Source of the DNA: Phycisphaerae bacterium
GTDB lineage: Bacteria > Planctomycetota > Phycisphaerae > Phycisphaerales > SM1A02
DNA: 46,279 nucleotides
Assembly: GCA_002717655.1 (NCBI GenBank)
Contig: PBAY01000006.1
Span: 1 to 46,279 of the forward strand
Direction of reading: 5' to 3'
In this document: in pieces, positions 16,826 through 26,475 of the stretch
How the letters are laid out: each line of letters opens with the position of its first letter
Position numbering within the stretch: position 1 is the first letter of the stretch
Translations under genes and position numbers: made by a program
Notes under the pieces: model-generated
The model's input: the letters and a program-made list of their open reading frames with translations, nothing else
Told to the model about the DNA's origin: nothing
The model's database searches: none

Positions 16826-17887
16826 CTAGACATTGAAGAGATAATGCACGACATCTCCGTCCTGCATCGTGTACGACTTGCCTTCGGACCGAAGCTTGCC
16901 GGCTTCCTTGATCGCCTTTTCAGTCTTGTATTCCTCCAGATCATTCACACTGAAACATTCAGCTCGAATGAAACCACGCTGGATATCGCTGTGGATGGCC
17001 CCCGCCGCCTCCGGAGCAGTTGCGCCCTGAGTAATGACCCAGGCTCTGACTTCCTTTTCGCCAGCCGTGTAGAACGTCGTCAAGCCAAGAAGCTGATTGG
17101 CCGCCCGTGCAAAGGCACCAAGCGCCGGTTCGGTGATGCCCATTGAATCAAGCATCTCACCACGGTCCGCCTGATCAAGTTCCGAAATCTCGGACTCGAT
17201 CGTGGCACACAGTGTGACCGCCACTCCGCCTCGATCAGCGGCTGCATCGATCACCACTCTGGAGTGATTCGATTCACCTGAAACCTGATCTTCACCGACA
17301 TTGGCCACGAACATGATCGGCTTGGCTGTGATCATGCCATAACTCTTCAGCAAGGCGGACTCAGCCTCATCCCAGTCACCACTTCGCAGTGGCATTTCTT
17401 CACTGAGCATGGCATGGGCTTTTTCGAGAAGTTCCAGCCGCCGCTTGGCATCGCGATCACCGCTTCGAGAACTTCGCTTGGCCTTATCGACCCCCCCCTC
17501 GGCAACGACAAGGTCAGCCAAGACAAGTTCGATTTCAAGCGAGGCGATGTCCGATGCTGGATCAGCTGGCCCAAGCCCGGCATCATCCCAGCAACGAACG
17601 ACCTGACAGACCGCATCAACAGTTCGAATGCTCGACAACACGGCATTCAAGGCCGATGCACCCCCACCATCGGGGACGCCTGGAATATCGACCACCTGCA
17701 ACGTTGCAGGCACGATCTTCTCCGTCGGAATATGCGTAGCCAACTGGCCAAGCCGAGGATCAGGGATGTCCGCAACACCCATGTTCGGCTTCATGGATCC
17801 AAGTTGAACCTCGACCGCATGAGCCGTCAACGCCTGAAAGAGCGTTGTCTTTCCCGATCCCTGTATTCCAATCAATCCGCATTCCAT
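16826..17887 (-). CDS. ychF: YchF/OLA1-family P-loop ATPase
   Basis: 353 residues. The P-loop is G7-I-Q-G-S-G-K-T14; then VADIPDPRLGQL, a QVVDIPG version of the G3 motif, and NVGE in place of the GTP-selecting NKxD, as in YchF/OLA1, which binds ATP. The last 85 residues (LTTFYTAGEKEVRAWVI...EGKSYTMQDGDVVHYLFNV) are the DUF933/TGS-like domain. Family members associate with ribosomes and stress responses. The P-loop departs from the usual PNVGKS of this family. Stop of the GT39 gene lies 58 bases upstream. Confidence 0.9.
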   Translation of the reverse strand: MECGLIGIQGSGKTTLFQALTAHAVEVQLGSMKPNMGVADIPDPRLGQLATHIPTEKIVPATLQVVDIPGVPDGGGASALNAVLSSIRTVDAVCQVVRCWDDAGLGPADPASDIASLEIELVLADLVVAEGGVDKAKRSSRSGDRDAKRRLELLEKAHAMLSEEMPLRSGDWDEAESALLKSYGMITAKPIMFVANVGEDQVSGESNHSRVVIDAAADRGGVAVTLCATIESEISELDQADRGEMLDSMGITEPALGAFARAANQLLGLTTFYTAGEKEVRAWVITQGATAPEAAGAIHSDIQRGFIRAECFSVNDLEEYKTEKAIKEAGKLRSEGKSYTMQDGDVVHYLFNV

Positions 17888-17945
17888 GAGTTCATCCCAT
17901 CTCCGTGGTCAAGGACGAACATGGTACTGTCACAGGCTCGGTTCC

Positions 17946-19628
17946 TCATCCACCTGACGGGAGGGAATCCGGGCCATAGATCGCTACCCCGATTTCGTGG
18001 CCACGATCCAGTACGGCGGGCTCCGGAAGCTCCGGATAGGCCAGAACCCGGTCCATCTGCTCTCCATGACGCAGCAGAACAACCACACGGCGATGAGGCG
18101 ATTCACGGGTGATCAAGTCACGCAACCGCCACTCACTCAACAGTCGTTCCGGCTGCCCGTTCGTGATTCCCCACCTCAATTCTCCCGCACCCTCGAAGAG
18201 CAGCACATCGTATCGATCGTAGAACCAGTTCACGGCATGCACCAGTTCAGAAGCTGAGACGATGATCGCGTCTGGATCCCCCAGAGCATCCTGATGAACC
18301 TCCATGAATGTCCGTGGAGCCTTGTACCCGCTGAGCCAGTTGGTTGGAAGCAACAAGGGAATGAACATCAACATCAGCACTGGTGACAAGGCCATGAGAA
18401 GAACCCGACGGTTCGCACGAGTGGTGGAGACCGCCGCCAGATCAAGCGCCGCCCAGAGCAGGAGGCCGGTTCCTATCAACGCGAATCGCCATGATCCACC
18501 CTCTCCCCATGGCGAGGGATCGATCAGACCTAGTCCCCACTCAATGAATGCCAATACACCCATGATCACCAGAATGATGCTTGGATAGACCCATTTGAGT
18601 GAACGCTTCTCTGGCTGATGTTCAAATCGTTCCAGCAATCCGACCGCCATCAGCAGCGCTACGGCAGGAAGGCAAGGCATGATGTAGGTGGGCAACTTGC
18701 CTGAGGAAATGGAGAAGAAGATCAACGGAATGAACAGCCAGCACAAGGCGAACCGCAACCAGGGCTCCTCCAGACTTCGTCGACCCAGTCCTGCGATCGC
18801 GAGAATGCCCGCAAATGTCCAGGGAAATGCCATCGCGAGCAATACGGGACCAAAGAACCAGAATGGTTCCGGATGCTGAGCCTCTGCACCACCGGTAAAG
18901 CGATGAATATGTTCAACCCAGAAGAAGTAGTGCCAGAAATCGCCATCAGCAAGATGCACCGCAATCGCCCATGGAGCGATGACCAGACCTGCAGCCAGCA
19001 TTGGAATCCAAGGCATGAGAAAGATGTCACGCCAACGCCACATCCATAGAAGAAAAGGCGCAATCACCATAGTCGGAATGGCCAGGCCAAGAAATCCCTT
19101 GATGAGGAAAGACAGCCCGCAGAATCCACCGAACAGAATCTGCCAACCGAACCGTGCTGCACCTGGCGGCGAGGTCCATGCCATGTAGAAGAACGTGATG
19201 GCACCGACAAGTGCACCCGTGAACATTGCATCCAGCGTCGCCACGGTGCCGCCGATGACCGAACCAAGCATGGTGAGCAGGGACAGCCCTGCCAACCAGC
19301 CTGCTTCAGGCCGCAGACGCTGTCGACGAGCAAGAAGTGCGAGGCAAAGCCCGGCGAATCCAATACCCAGCGCCGATGGCAGTCGCAGTGCCCAGGAGTT
19401 CTTGCCGAAGACCGATTGTGAGGCTGCCACAAGCCAATACCCAAGAACCGGCTTCTCGAAATAACGAATGCCGTTCAAACGAGGCGCCACCCACTCACCC
19501 GTCTCCAGCATCTCCGCCGGGATCGCTCCATAACGACCTTCATCAGGTGTCACGATCGGCCTTGCGCCCAACGGAAGCAGGTAGATGAAGATGAAGACGA
19601 CGAAGAAAACAGCTAGCAGTCGGGACAT
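17946..19628 (-). CDS. ArnT-like glycosyltransferase (GT39/GT83 family)
   Basis: 560 residues, about 11-12 membrane helices. The N-terminal loop TPDEGRYGAIPAEMLETGEW (residues 27-46) with D29-E30 is the catalytic loop of undecaprenyl-phosphate-sugar transferases of the ArnT/PMT fold; FEKPVLGYW follows, as in ArnT. The last 130 residues are a periplasmic domain with LLPTNWLSGYKAPRTF. These enzymes move a sugar from a polyprenyl-phosphate donor to lipid A, protein or another acceptor outside the inner membrane. AGGA lies 8 bases before the ATG. Probably expressed with the flippase gene 90 bases upstream. Donor and acceptor are not predictable. Confidence 0.88.
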   Translation of the reverse strand: MSRLLAVFFVVFIFIYLLPLGARPIVTPDEGRYGAIPAEMLETGEWVAPRLNGIRYFEKPVLGYWLVAASQSVFGKNSWALRLPSALGIGFAGLCLALLARRQRLRPEAGWLAGLSLLTMLGSVIGGTVATLDAMFTGALVGAITFFYMAWTSPPGAARFGWQILFGGFCGLSFLIKGFLGLAIPTMVIAPFLLWMWRWRDIFLMPWIPMLAAGLVIAPWAIAVHLADGDFWHYFFWVEHIHRFTGGAEAQHPEPFWFFGPVLLAMAFPWTFAGILAIAGLGRRSLEEPWLRFALCWLFIPLIFFSISSGKLPTYIMPCLPAVALLMAVGLLERFEHQPEKRSLKWVYPSIILVIMGVLAFIEWGLGLIDPSPWGEGGSWRFALIGTGLLLWAALDLAAVSTTRANRRVLLMALSPVLMLMFIPLLLPTNWLSGYKAPRTFMEVHQDALGDPDAIIVSASELVHAVNWFYDRYDVLLFEGAGELRWGITNGQPERLLSEWRLRDLITRESPHRRVVVLLRHGEQMDRVLAYPELPEPAVLDRGHEIGVAIYGPDSLPSGG

Positions 19629-19718
19629 GCGTTCATCCTGTTGTGGAAACTGAAAGCAACGGGATTAAAACAGGAGCTGACAGCCTTGGCAAGGCGATCC
19701 GTCTTCCCATGCTCGCAT

Positions 19719-21464
19719 TCAACCTTCATGTGCCGGCTTTCTGCCGAGCTTCGCCCAGATGCGGGCCCAGGAGCCCTTGAGAACATTGAAGAACTGGTGT
19801 CGCTCCTCCGAAGTCAGAAGGACGAAGGCCACCATTGGAATGAAAGCCAGCCCAACAGCGACAAAGGTGAGACCAAGATGCCAGAGTGTCCAGCTTTCAA
19901 TGAAGAGTACGAATACCGCGCCAGCTGCAAGTGGCGGCAATACCGCCGCCAGTGGACGCAACCAGACCTGGGTGAGATATCGACCAACCGGAACGTTGGC
20001 CAACTTGATCAGACGCCGTGGAAAGAGGAAACCGAAGAAGAACAATTGACAGAGCAGGGTTGATGCCGGGAAGAGCAACGTCGCTTCGAAGCCTCCCTTT
20101 CCGAGAAAGCTCAGTTCCCATGGTGACAGCAGAAGAACCGTGACACTGACGGCCAGCAGGATCTTGCTGATTCCAGCCGCAAAGAGGATGCCCGAGTACT
20201 TGCCGATGAGACCCATGCCATAGAGAAATCGTGATCCGGCAATGCAGACTTCCATCAGAACACCACCCACGAGGAGAATCAGAACGAAGATCCAGGCAAG
20301 ATCAATTGCCTGTTCATAGGTCATGATCTTGAGAAGCTCCTCATCCTTCGACATTGCCGCACCAAGCCAGACATCAACGATCGGACCAAAGAAGATTGCC
20401 ACCATGCCTGAACAGATCAGCATGATGCCGGAGACCAATCGCATGGATGCCAGCAGTGAACGAACAAGCGTTTCATGCGCACCCCGCTCATGCATGTCGG
20501 CACTGATGGCTTCACCGCCTACGGAGGCGTCCGCACCGAAACGTCTGGCGTAGCTGCGAAGTGAATTGACGACCGCATAGATGGCGTTGAAGATCGGACC
20601 GAATGCGATGTTCAGGAGATAGTGATCAATCACATCGAAGGCGAAACCAGTGAAGGGCTGGGCCGTCGTCAAGGCACCTGTGCGGGTCAGATCCCGAATC
20701 GCCTTCCAACTGATCAATGAGGGTCGGAATCTCGCAGCAGGCAGCAGTCTCCGTGCCAGCAGGACTCTCACCAGACAATGCAGACCCATCAGCACCGTAC
20801 GGATGATGAGAAATGCGGTGAACGTGTCCCAGCCAAATGGAAGAAAGGCCAGACCGAATGAAGTGAGATCGATCCATCGGAGCATCATGGTGTCGAAGTT
20901 GAATGACAAGGCTCGATGCTCGACAAGAAACAATCCCAGCCACGGATTGCGCATCACCAGCATCCCGATGACGAGGGCTTCGCAGAAGATGGCCGTTCGA
21001 ACATGAATCTCATGTTCAGCCGGGAAGTCAATCAAATGAGGAGCGAGGAACGACAGAATCGAACCCAGTGCCATGAAAGCGATGCCGACCACACCTGCCA
21101 TCACCGCGACATTGGTCAGCACTTCCGCGATTCTGCGGTCGTCTCCCGAAGCGGTAGCGGAAGTCATCGACTTCACGAACAACTGAGTCAGAGAAACTCG
21201 AAGCGGACCAACCATGGCCGCGGTGAAATGCACAATGAGCATGTAGAGCCCGAACAAGACGAGTCCAAAACTGCCCATCAGCAGTGGAGCCATGACGAAT
21301 CCGACGATCAGCTCTGATATCGTCCGAGCCCAGCTGGCCCCGATGAACAACATGAACTTGCTGGCGGTACCCTTTGCGGCGCCACGCTGGCGATGAGCCG
21401 CTGCATTCTGATCAGCAACCTGATCGACATCCGATTCGGGATGGTTCTGGCTGGTGTCAGTCAT
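19719..21464 (-). CDS. Polysaccharide flippase (Wzx/MATE-like, MOP superfamily)
   Basis: 581 residues with 12-14 hydrophobic segments starting near residue 36 (FMLFIGASWARTISELIVGFVMAPLL), the usual first helices of oligosaccharide flippases. The N-terminal 30 residues are hydrophilic (DTSQNHPESDVDQVADQNA...) and cytoplasmic; the C-terminal tail is basic. GGAGGT lies 11 bases before the ATG, within 18 bases of the end of the preceding glycosyltransferase gene, so the two are probably co-translated. The likely role is flipping a lipid-linked glycan across the inner membrane. No polymerase or ligase is adjacent. Confidence 0.82.
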   Translation of the reverse strand: MTDTSQNHPESDVDQVADQNAAAHRQRGAAKGTASKFMLFIGASWARTISELIVGFVMAPLLMGSFGLVLFGLYMLIVHFTAAMVGPLRVSLTQLFVKSMTSATASGDDRRIAEVLTNVAVMAGVVGIAFMALGSILSFLAPHLIDFPAEHEIHVRTAIFCEALVIGMLVMRNPWLGLFLVEHRALSFNFDTMMLRWIDLTSFGLAFLPFGWDTFTAFLIIRTVLMGLHCLVRVLLARRLLPAARFRPSLISWKAIRDLTRTGALTTAQPFTGFAFDVIDHYLLNIAFGPIFNAIYAVVNSLRSYARRFGADASVGGEAISADMHERGAHETLVRSLLASMRLVSGIMLICSGMVAIFFGPIVDVWLGAAMSKDEELLKIMTYEQAIDLAWIFVLILLVGGVLMEVCIAGSRFLYGMGLIGKYSGILFAAGISKILLAVSVTVLLLSPWELSFLGKGGFEATLLFPASTLLCQLFFFGFLFPRRLIKLANVPVGRYLTQVWLRPLAAVLPPLAAGAVFVLFIESWTLWHLGLTFVAVGLAFIPMVAFVLLTSEERHQFFNVLKGSWARIWAKLGRKPAHEG

Positions 21465-21482
21465 GCAACACGATCACCTCCG

Positions 21483-22592
21483 TCACAGCGACTTGAGTAC
21501 TTCCTGCAGTCTGCTGCGATACCTGTCATAACCAAATCGCTCGATCACCTCCCGGCGAAGATGATCTGGATCTGTTCTGGTCTTCGGCGCACGGCCCTCG
21601 ACATGTTCAAGCACAGCGGAAACGATTTCATCGACATTTCGAGGATCGACAGCTGTCCCCAGCTCGCCATCACAGAGCGGATCCATCGAGCCATCCTGAT
21701 TCCCGCCGATGACCGGCTTGCCACAACCCATCGCCTCCAGAAAGACAATGCCAAATCCCTCCTGACGACTGGGAAGCATGAAGAGATTGCAGGCATTGAA
21801 GAGCGACTGCAGATCTTCATCATTCACGAATCCCGGCATGATCAGACGATCACCCAGACCGGTCTCATCAGCAATCGAACGAAGTCGATCCATGTCATCA
21901 CCGCGACCAGCAAGGACATACCGAACGTTGGGATGGAGTTTGGCCACTTCAGCCATGGCACGCACGCCCTGATCGTATCCCTTCAACGGCTCAACACTGG
22001 CCAGCCGACCAACGGTCAGCACAATCCAGTCCGAAGGGCTGAGCCCCATTGATTGGAGAAACTCAGTTGATGGCTTCCCTGGCACGAATCGATTTTCATT
22101 GAATGTGTTGTGGAACACCATCACCTTGTCAGGTGGATAACCCGGAAGTTTGTCGAGATTCAAGCCTCGGGTATATCGACTGACCGCAAGAATGCCTCGA
22201 CTTCGACGGAAGGCCTTCAGTTGAGCAGGTGATGCATCCCACAGCTCGAATCCATGCGTGATCGTGAGCATGGGGACCCTTGTCAGTCTGGCGATCCAAC
22301 TTGCAACTGGCGCAAAATTACGATGACCACAGATCAAGAGATCGGGACGTTGACGCATGGATTGCCACATCGCATGACTGACCATCTTGAATCGAGCTCG
22401 ACGAGCTCCCGTATTGCATGGAATCAAGCCCGGAATACGATCCTCAGGCCGGTCATTGAGCCCAATAACCGTCGTTTCAATGCCCAGATCATGCAATGCC
22501 TGGACAAGGAAATTGTTGAAGACCTGGATACCACCGTGAAACTCAGGGTTGCGCAGGTCCGGGATCAGTAAAAGAGCTTTGGATACTTCCAT
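21483..22592 (-). CDS. Glycosyltransferase family 4
   Basis: 369 residues with a two-domain GT-B layout. N-terminal half opens ALLLIPDLRNPEFHGGIQVF, the acceptor-side Gly-rich loop; the C-terminal half has VLTVGRLASVEPLKGYD and the donor-binding signature SRQEGFGIVFLEAMGCGKPV (E-x7-E), typical of retaining GT4 enzymes. It probably adds a sugar to a lipid-linked or surface glycan in the cytoplasm. First gene of the minus-strand series leading to the flippase and GT39; faces the asparagine synthetase gene across a 117-base shared upstream region. Confidence 0.9.
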   Translation of the reverse strand: MEVSKALLLIPDLRNPEFHGGIQVFNNFLVQALHDLGIETTVIGLNDRPEDRIPGLIPCNTGARRARFKMVSHAMWQSMRQRPDLLICGHRNFAPVASWIARLTRVPMLTITHGFELWDASPAQLKAFRRSRGILAVSRYTRGLNLDKLPGYPPDKVMVFHNTFNENRFVPGKPSTEFLQSMGLSPSDWIVLTVGRLASVEPLKGYDQGVRAMAEVAKLHPNVRYVLAGRGDDMDRLRSIADETGLGDRLIMPGFVNDEDLQSLFNACNLFMLPSRQEGFGIVFLEAMGCGKPVIGGNQDGSMDPLCDGELGTAVDPRNVDEIVSAVLEHVEGRAPKTRTDPDHLRREVIERFGYDRYRSRLQEVLKSL

Positions 22593-22709
22593 GGATGAGC
22601 TGGAATCAGCATAGCAGGCGCGTCACATCGTGTCCGTGCCGACAGGCGGCTATTTGCTGACCGGACAGGCCAGAGCTAGAATCGCCAGCTACCCAAGGGG
22701 CAACTACCC

Positions 22710-24500
22710 ATGTGCGGCATTGCGGGGATCTTCAGCTACGCAAACGATCACCCGATCGACATGGCTCAATTGGAGCGGATCGAACAGGCGATGATTGCCC
22801 GTGGACCTGATGGACGCGGAGTCTGGCAGTCGGACCATGGTCGAATTGGACTGGCTCATCGCCGCCTGGCCATCATTGATCCGACGCCCTCGGGCGCCCA
22901 ACCGATGCATGACAGCCAGCGGGGTCTGACCATCACCTACAACGGTGAAATCTACAACTATCGGGAACTGCAGGAATACCTCAGAAGCAAAGGCTATGAG
23001 CTCAGAACTGATTCCGATACCGAGGTCCTGCTCGGGCTCTATGCCGTCGATGGCCCTGACATGACAAACCGCTTGCGAGGCATGTTCGCATTCGCCATCT
23101 GGGATGAACAGAACCGCACTTGCTTCGCTGCAAGAGATCCCTACGGGATCAAGCCCTTCTACTACGCCGATCAGGATGGTTGCCTTCGATTCGCCTCGAC
23201 GGTCAAGGCACTCATGGCCGGGGGCGACCTGCCGGATGATCTGGATCCTGCAGCACAGGTCGGCTTTCTTCTGCTGGGCTATGTGCCGGAACCAAACACC
23301 ATTCGCGCCGCAATCAGCAGCCTGCCCGCTGGACACAGCCTGACCATTTGCGAAGGTGGACAACCCCGGATCGAGGAGTTCTGCCGCATCACCGATCTGC
23401 TGCGAAGACCCATCGAAGGACCCCCACCATCATTGGAGGAACGACGCGAACGCCTTCGCGATGCGCTGGAGGATTCCGTGGCACATCACATGGTGGCGGA
23501 TGTTCCAGTCGGATTCTTTCTATCGGCTGGACTCGACTCCACGGCACTCGTTTCACTGGCCGGCCGAGGTGGTTCAGTTGACGCCAAGACAGTCACGCTG
23601 TGCTTCGATGCCACTCGTGGAACCAGATTCGACGAGTCGGAACTGGCCGAGATGGTGGGCAACGCCTATGGAACGGAACATCACACCGTCGAAATCAAAC
23701 AATCTGATTTCGCGGAAGATCGAGATCGCGTGCTTGCAGCCATGGATCAGCCTAGTACCGATGGTGTGAACACCTACTTTGTTTCGAAGGCTGTGCGTTC
23801 AATCGGACTCAAGACGGCACTTTCAGGTGCTGGCGGAGATGAAATCCTCGCGGGCTATGAATCGTTCGACCAGATTCCAAGATTGGTACGTCGACTTCGC
23901 CATGTCCCCGGTGTCGCAACATTTGGCAAGGGTTTCCGAATCGTGTCCGGGCCGTTGATCAGAAGGCTTACTTCACCCAAATTCGCAGGCCTCTTTGAAT
24001 ACGGGACAACTGTGGCTGATGCCTACATCCTTCGACGTGGCTTGTACATGCCATGGGAACTCACTTCAGTCCTGGATCCCGAGATCATCAAGTCGGGTTG
24101 GGAAACACTGAACTTGCCAGGACGCCTCAGACATGACTCGGCTGGCATCGGAACACTTGAAGGACAGGTCGCGGCGCTCGAGGCCAGCTGGTACCTCCGT
24201 GGACAGCTGCTTCGAGATGCGGACTGGGCTGGAATGGCCAATAGTCTGGAGATCAGGGTCCCGTTCGTCGACCGCGTTCTGCTTGACCGAATCAGTGATC
24301 TCGTAGCTGGACCAGCTCGTCTGACCAAGCAGGATCTGGCTGCCTTGACCGACAACCGCATGCCGGAAGCGGTACGAACGAGGCAGAAGACCGGATTCCA
24401 TGTCCCCGTCAGAGACTGGATCGCCGAAGGCGCCGAGAACAAGCCTGAACGTGGTCTACGTGGATGGGCTCGTTTCCTGCTGGATCAGGTCGACGCCTGA
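22710..24500 (+). CDS. asnB: Glutamine-hydrolysing asparagine synthetase
   Basis: 596 residues. Cys2 after the removed Met in MCGIAG is the N-terminal glutaminase nucleophile; RGPDG and YNGEIYNYREL complete the Ntn glutaminase part (residues 1-200). The synthetase part has the PP-loop S272-A-G-L-D-S277, then FDESELAEMV, SGAGGDEILAGY, and ends with RTRQKTGFHVPVRDW. AAGGGG lies 9 bases before the ATG. It makes Asn or amidates another carboxyl group; copies next to surface-glycan genes, as here, often amidate or belong to exopolysaccharide clusters. Both activities remain possible. Confidence 0.93.
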   Translation: MCGIAGIFSYANDHPIDMAQLERIEQAMIARGPDGRGVWQSDHGRIGLAHRRLAIIDPTPSGAQPMHDSQRGLTITYNGEIYNYRELQEYLRSKGYELRTDSDTEVLLGLYAVDGPDMTNRLRGMFAFAIWDEQNRTCFAARDPYGIKPFYYADQDGCLRFASTVKALMAGGDLPDDLDPAAQVGFLLLGYVPEPNTIRAAISSLPAGHSLTICEGGQPRIEEFCRITDLLRRPIEGPPPSLEERRERLRDALEDSVAHHMVADVPVGFFLSAGLDSTALVSLAGRGGSVDAKTVTLCFDATRGTRFDESELAEMVGNAYGTEHHTVEIKQSDFAEDRDRVLAAMDQPSTDGVNTYFVSKAVRSIGLKTALSGAGGDEILAGYESFDQIPRLVRRLRHVPGVATFGKGFRIVSGPLIRRLTSPKFAGLFEYGTTVADAYILRRGLYMPWELTSVLDPEIIKSGWETLNLPGRLRHDSAGIGTLEGQVAALEASWYLRGQLLRDADWAGMANSLEIRVPFVDRVLLDRISDLVAGPARLTKQDLAALTDNRMPEAVRTRQKTGFHVPVRDWIAEGAENKPERGLRGWARFLLDQVDA

Positions 24501-24506
24501 CCCACT

Positions 24507-25235
24507 TCAGGGCAATGTGATGCCCATTGATTCGAACTGCATTTCGATCTGAGGTGCCCAACCTCGATTCGCCGCCGGGCTGGCGGGGCTCGGGTGAAGA
24601 ATGCTTGCAAGCTCGGGCCCATCGTCGCCGAAAACCTCGCGAGCACGCTTCAAGGCATAGCCCCCTACCCCGATGACCATACGTGGTTGCAACACTTCGA
24701 CCATCTTCGCCAACGCCTCATCGCACGGAGCAAGCAATGGCAGCCGCTCGTTTGCCGGCAGTTTGTCAGGGGTTCGATTCCGGCCACCTTCTTCAAGAAA
24801 GGCAAGTGGACAGTGATTCCAGACGAAGAAGCGGGCAAAGAATGCTTCGGGTGTCTTGAAACGGTCCTCGGCCCAAGTCCAGAGTCGCCGACCACTGACC
24901 TCACGACGTGTGCAGGCGAATCCCTGTACCGGCCGCCGAGGATGCTCGTTCGCCGGGACCTCGACAGGCTCGTCAATTCCCAGGAACTCTCGGGTCAGCT
25001 GCACCTCCCCGAATGGAACTCCAGTCTGCACCATGCCCCATGGACCCGGGTTCATGCCCAGAAGGAGGCCCTCGATTCCCGGTCTTGCATACCGACGCAG
25101 ATAGGCTTCATGTGATCGGCGAGCATGAACCAGAGGGTTGTAGACGGTGTGAACCGGTGAGCTGAACGTGAGCGAATCGACGGCATCGCTCAAGCTACGG
25201 GAGATGGAGACCACCTTCCGTGTCACACTGCTCAT
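24507..25235 (-). CDS. SMUG1-like uracil-DNA glycosylase
   Basis: 242 residues from ATG 25235. GMNPGPWGMVQTGVPFGEV (motif 1) and HPSPASPAANRGW (motif 2) match the SMUG1 family of uracil-DNA glycosylases almost residue by residue; Asn in the first motif and His in the second are the catalytic pair. The enzyme removes uracil and oxidised pyrimidines from DNA in base-excision repair. Only 8 bases separate it from the end of the PqiA-like gene, so the two are translationally close. The stop lies 7 bases past the asnB stop (converging genes). A longer reading frame upstream overlaps the PqiA-like gene and is not real. Confidence 0.93.
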   Translation of the reverse strand: MSSVTRKVVSISRSLSDAVDSLTFSSPVHTVYNPLVHARRSHEAYLRRYARPGIEGLLLGMNPGPWGMVQTGVPFGEVQLTREFLGIDEPVEVPANEHPRRPVQGFACTRREVSGRRLWTWAEDRFKTPEAFFARFFVWNHCPLAFLEEGGRNRTPDKLPANERLPLLAPCDEALAKMVEVLQPRMVIGVGGYALKRAREVFGDDGPELASILHPSPASPAANRGWAPQIEMQFESMGITLP

Positions 25236-25243
25236 CGCTTGAC

Positions 25244-26371
25244 TCACAATGTCTTCACTTCCATGCCACTGCGTTTCATGACACGGTGAATGGCATAGAA
25301 ACTGATGGTGGCAGCCAGGTAGTACACGGCAACCGAACCAATGATGACATAGAGTCCGCTGTTGATGTTGAACTTGACCAGATTCGCACCTTCCGTGAGG
25401 AAGAGCAGCAGCGCCAGACCGAAGACGTCCAGCATCGACCAGGCACCGACGATCCCGGACCAGTGATGAACGGTACGCCTCAGGAAACGATTGAGTGGAA
25501 CGAAGCCGACAATGAGCAGCAGCACCAGACGCAGCATCGGAAGAATCACAAGGAATGCCAGCATCGTGACTGCGAAGGAGGTCCAGCCGGATTTGTCCAG
25601 AGCCTGAATGCTCGTGAGCACGCTGTACGCATAATCGTGGAGACCGAACTGATCGATCTGGAAGAACGGAAGAACCACCGCGTACACCAGCGAACCAATG
25701 GCTGCGACAATCACCGGAACCATCAGCCAGAAAGGCCACCCGGAAGCCCAGTAGATCGGAACATGGCGACCTTCGAGTGGATCATGCTGATGCGGAATGC
25801 CTCGATGATTCAGATATTCGAGCAATTCGCAGGTGAACATACTGCTGCAGATCGCTGCAAGAAAGAGCGTGACACCGATCTTGGGCTTGGCGCCGATGAA
25901 GATCTGGTCATCCGCAAGTACGAGAATGATCAAGGCGATGAAGACATCCAGAAGCGACCATCGACCCAGTTGACGAAGTGTCGACAACGTCTTCTGGCGA
26001 CCGAGCTGCGTCATGGGCAACCACAGGACCACCGTCAGCAGAATAAGCTTGACGAATGGAAAGGTCAGCGAGAAGGCGACGATCAGTACGGCAATCGCAT
26101 ACAGATCCATGCTCCACATCAGCTGGATCGTGTGGGGAATGCTGTAGGCTTCCTTGCCCTGGAACGCTGCGCTGAATTCAAGAAACGGATAGATCAGGGC
26201 GAAGATGTTGCTGGTCAGCGAAGCGGCAAGAATCAAGGTGCAGAGAACCGTCCACCAGCCAAGCTGCTTGGCCAGAACATTCCTGCTGACAACCACTGGA
26301 TTCTTGTCTTTCCTGCGAAACAAGTCGATTCCCTTGTTGAGACAGCCTGCTGAACAGTCCTCATGACTCAT
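25244..26371 (-). CDS. PqiA-like integral membrane protein with two repeated modules
   Basis: 375 residues from ATG 26371; the longer reading to 26446 has no better support. It has two related four-helix halves, each containing the PqiA signature: GRWSLLDVFIALIIL (about residue 145) and GAWSMLDVFGLALLLFL (about residue 315). PqiA proteins work with MCE proteins (PqiB) in lipid movement between membranes. The N-terminal CSAGCL is short and lacks the full CxxC zinc ribbon of the E. coli protein. No PqiB/MCE gene is visible nearby. Divergent from the S9 peptidase gene. Confidence 0.82.
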   Translation of the reverse strand: MSHEDCSAGCLNKGIDLFRRKDKNPVVVSRNVLAKQLGWWTVLCTLILAASLTSNIFALIYPFLEFSAAFQGKEAYSIPHTIQLMWSMDLYAIAVLIVAFSLTFPFVKLILLTVVLWLPMTQLGRQKTLSTLRQLGRWSLLDVFIALIILVLADDQIFIGAKPKIGVTLFLAAICSSMFTCELLEYLNHRGIPHQHDPLEGRHVPIYWASGWPFWLMVPVIVAAIGSLVYAVVLPFFQIDQFGLHDYAYSVLTSIQALDKSGWTSFAVTMLAFLVILPMLRLVLLLIVGFVPLNRFLRRTVHHWSGIVGAWSMLDVFGLALLLFLTEGANLVKFNINSGLYVIIGSVAVYYLAATISFYAIHRVMKRSGMEVKTL

Positions 26372-26475
26372 CTTCAATCTAACATGGGTTTCAGGCACTC
26401 GCCGGAGATCATCCCAAGACAGCCCCAGATACCTGCTGTGACCCACACAGACCGATAAGCGAGTAGGCTCACGTC

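Noticed and set aside
17414..18112. 232-codon plus-strand frame opposite ychF and GT39
   Set aside because: Arg/Pro/His-rich shadow spanning the ends of two real genes.
25236..25739. N-terminal extension of the uracil-DNA glycosylase to a far upstream start
   Set aside because: The extension overlaps the PqiA-like coding region in another frame and is low-quality sequence; the family length fits the start at 25235.
25220..26353. Long plus-strand open frame (377 codons) opposite the PqiA-like gene
   Set aside because: Highly charged, His/Gln-rich translation without structure; it is the shadow of a protein with clear membrane helices and PqiA motifs.
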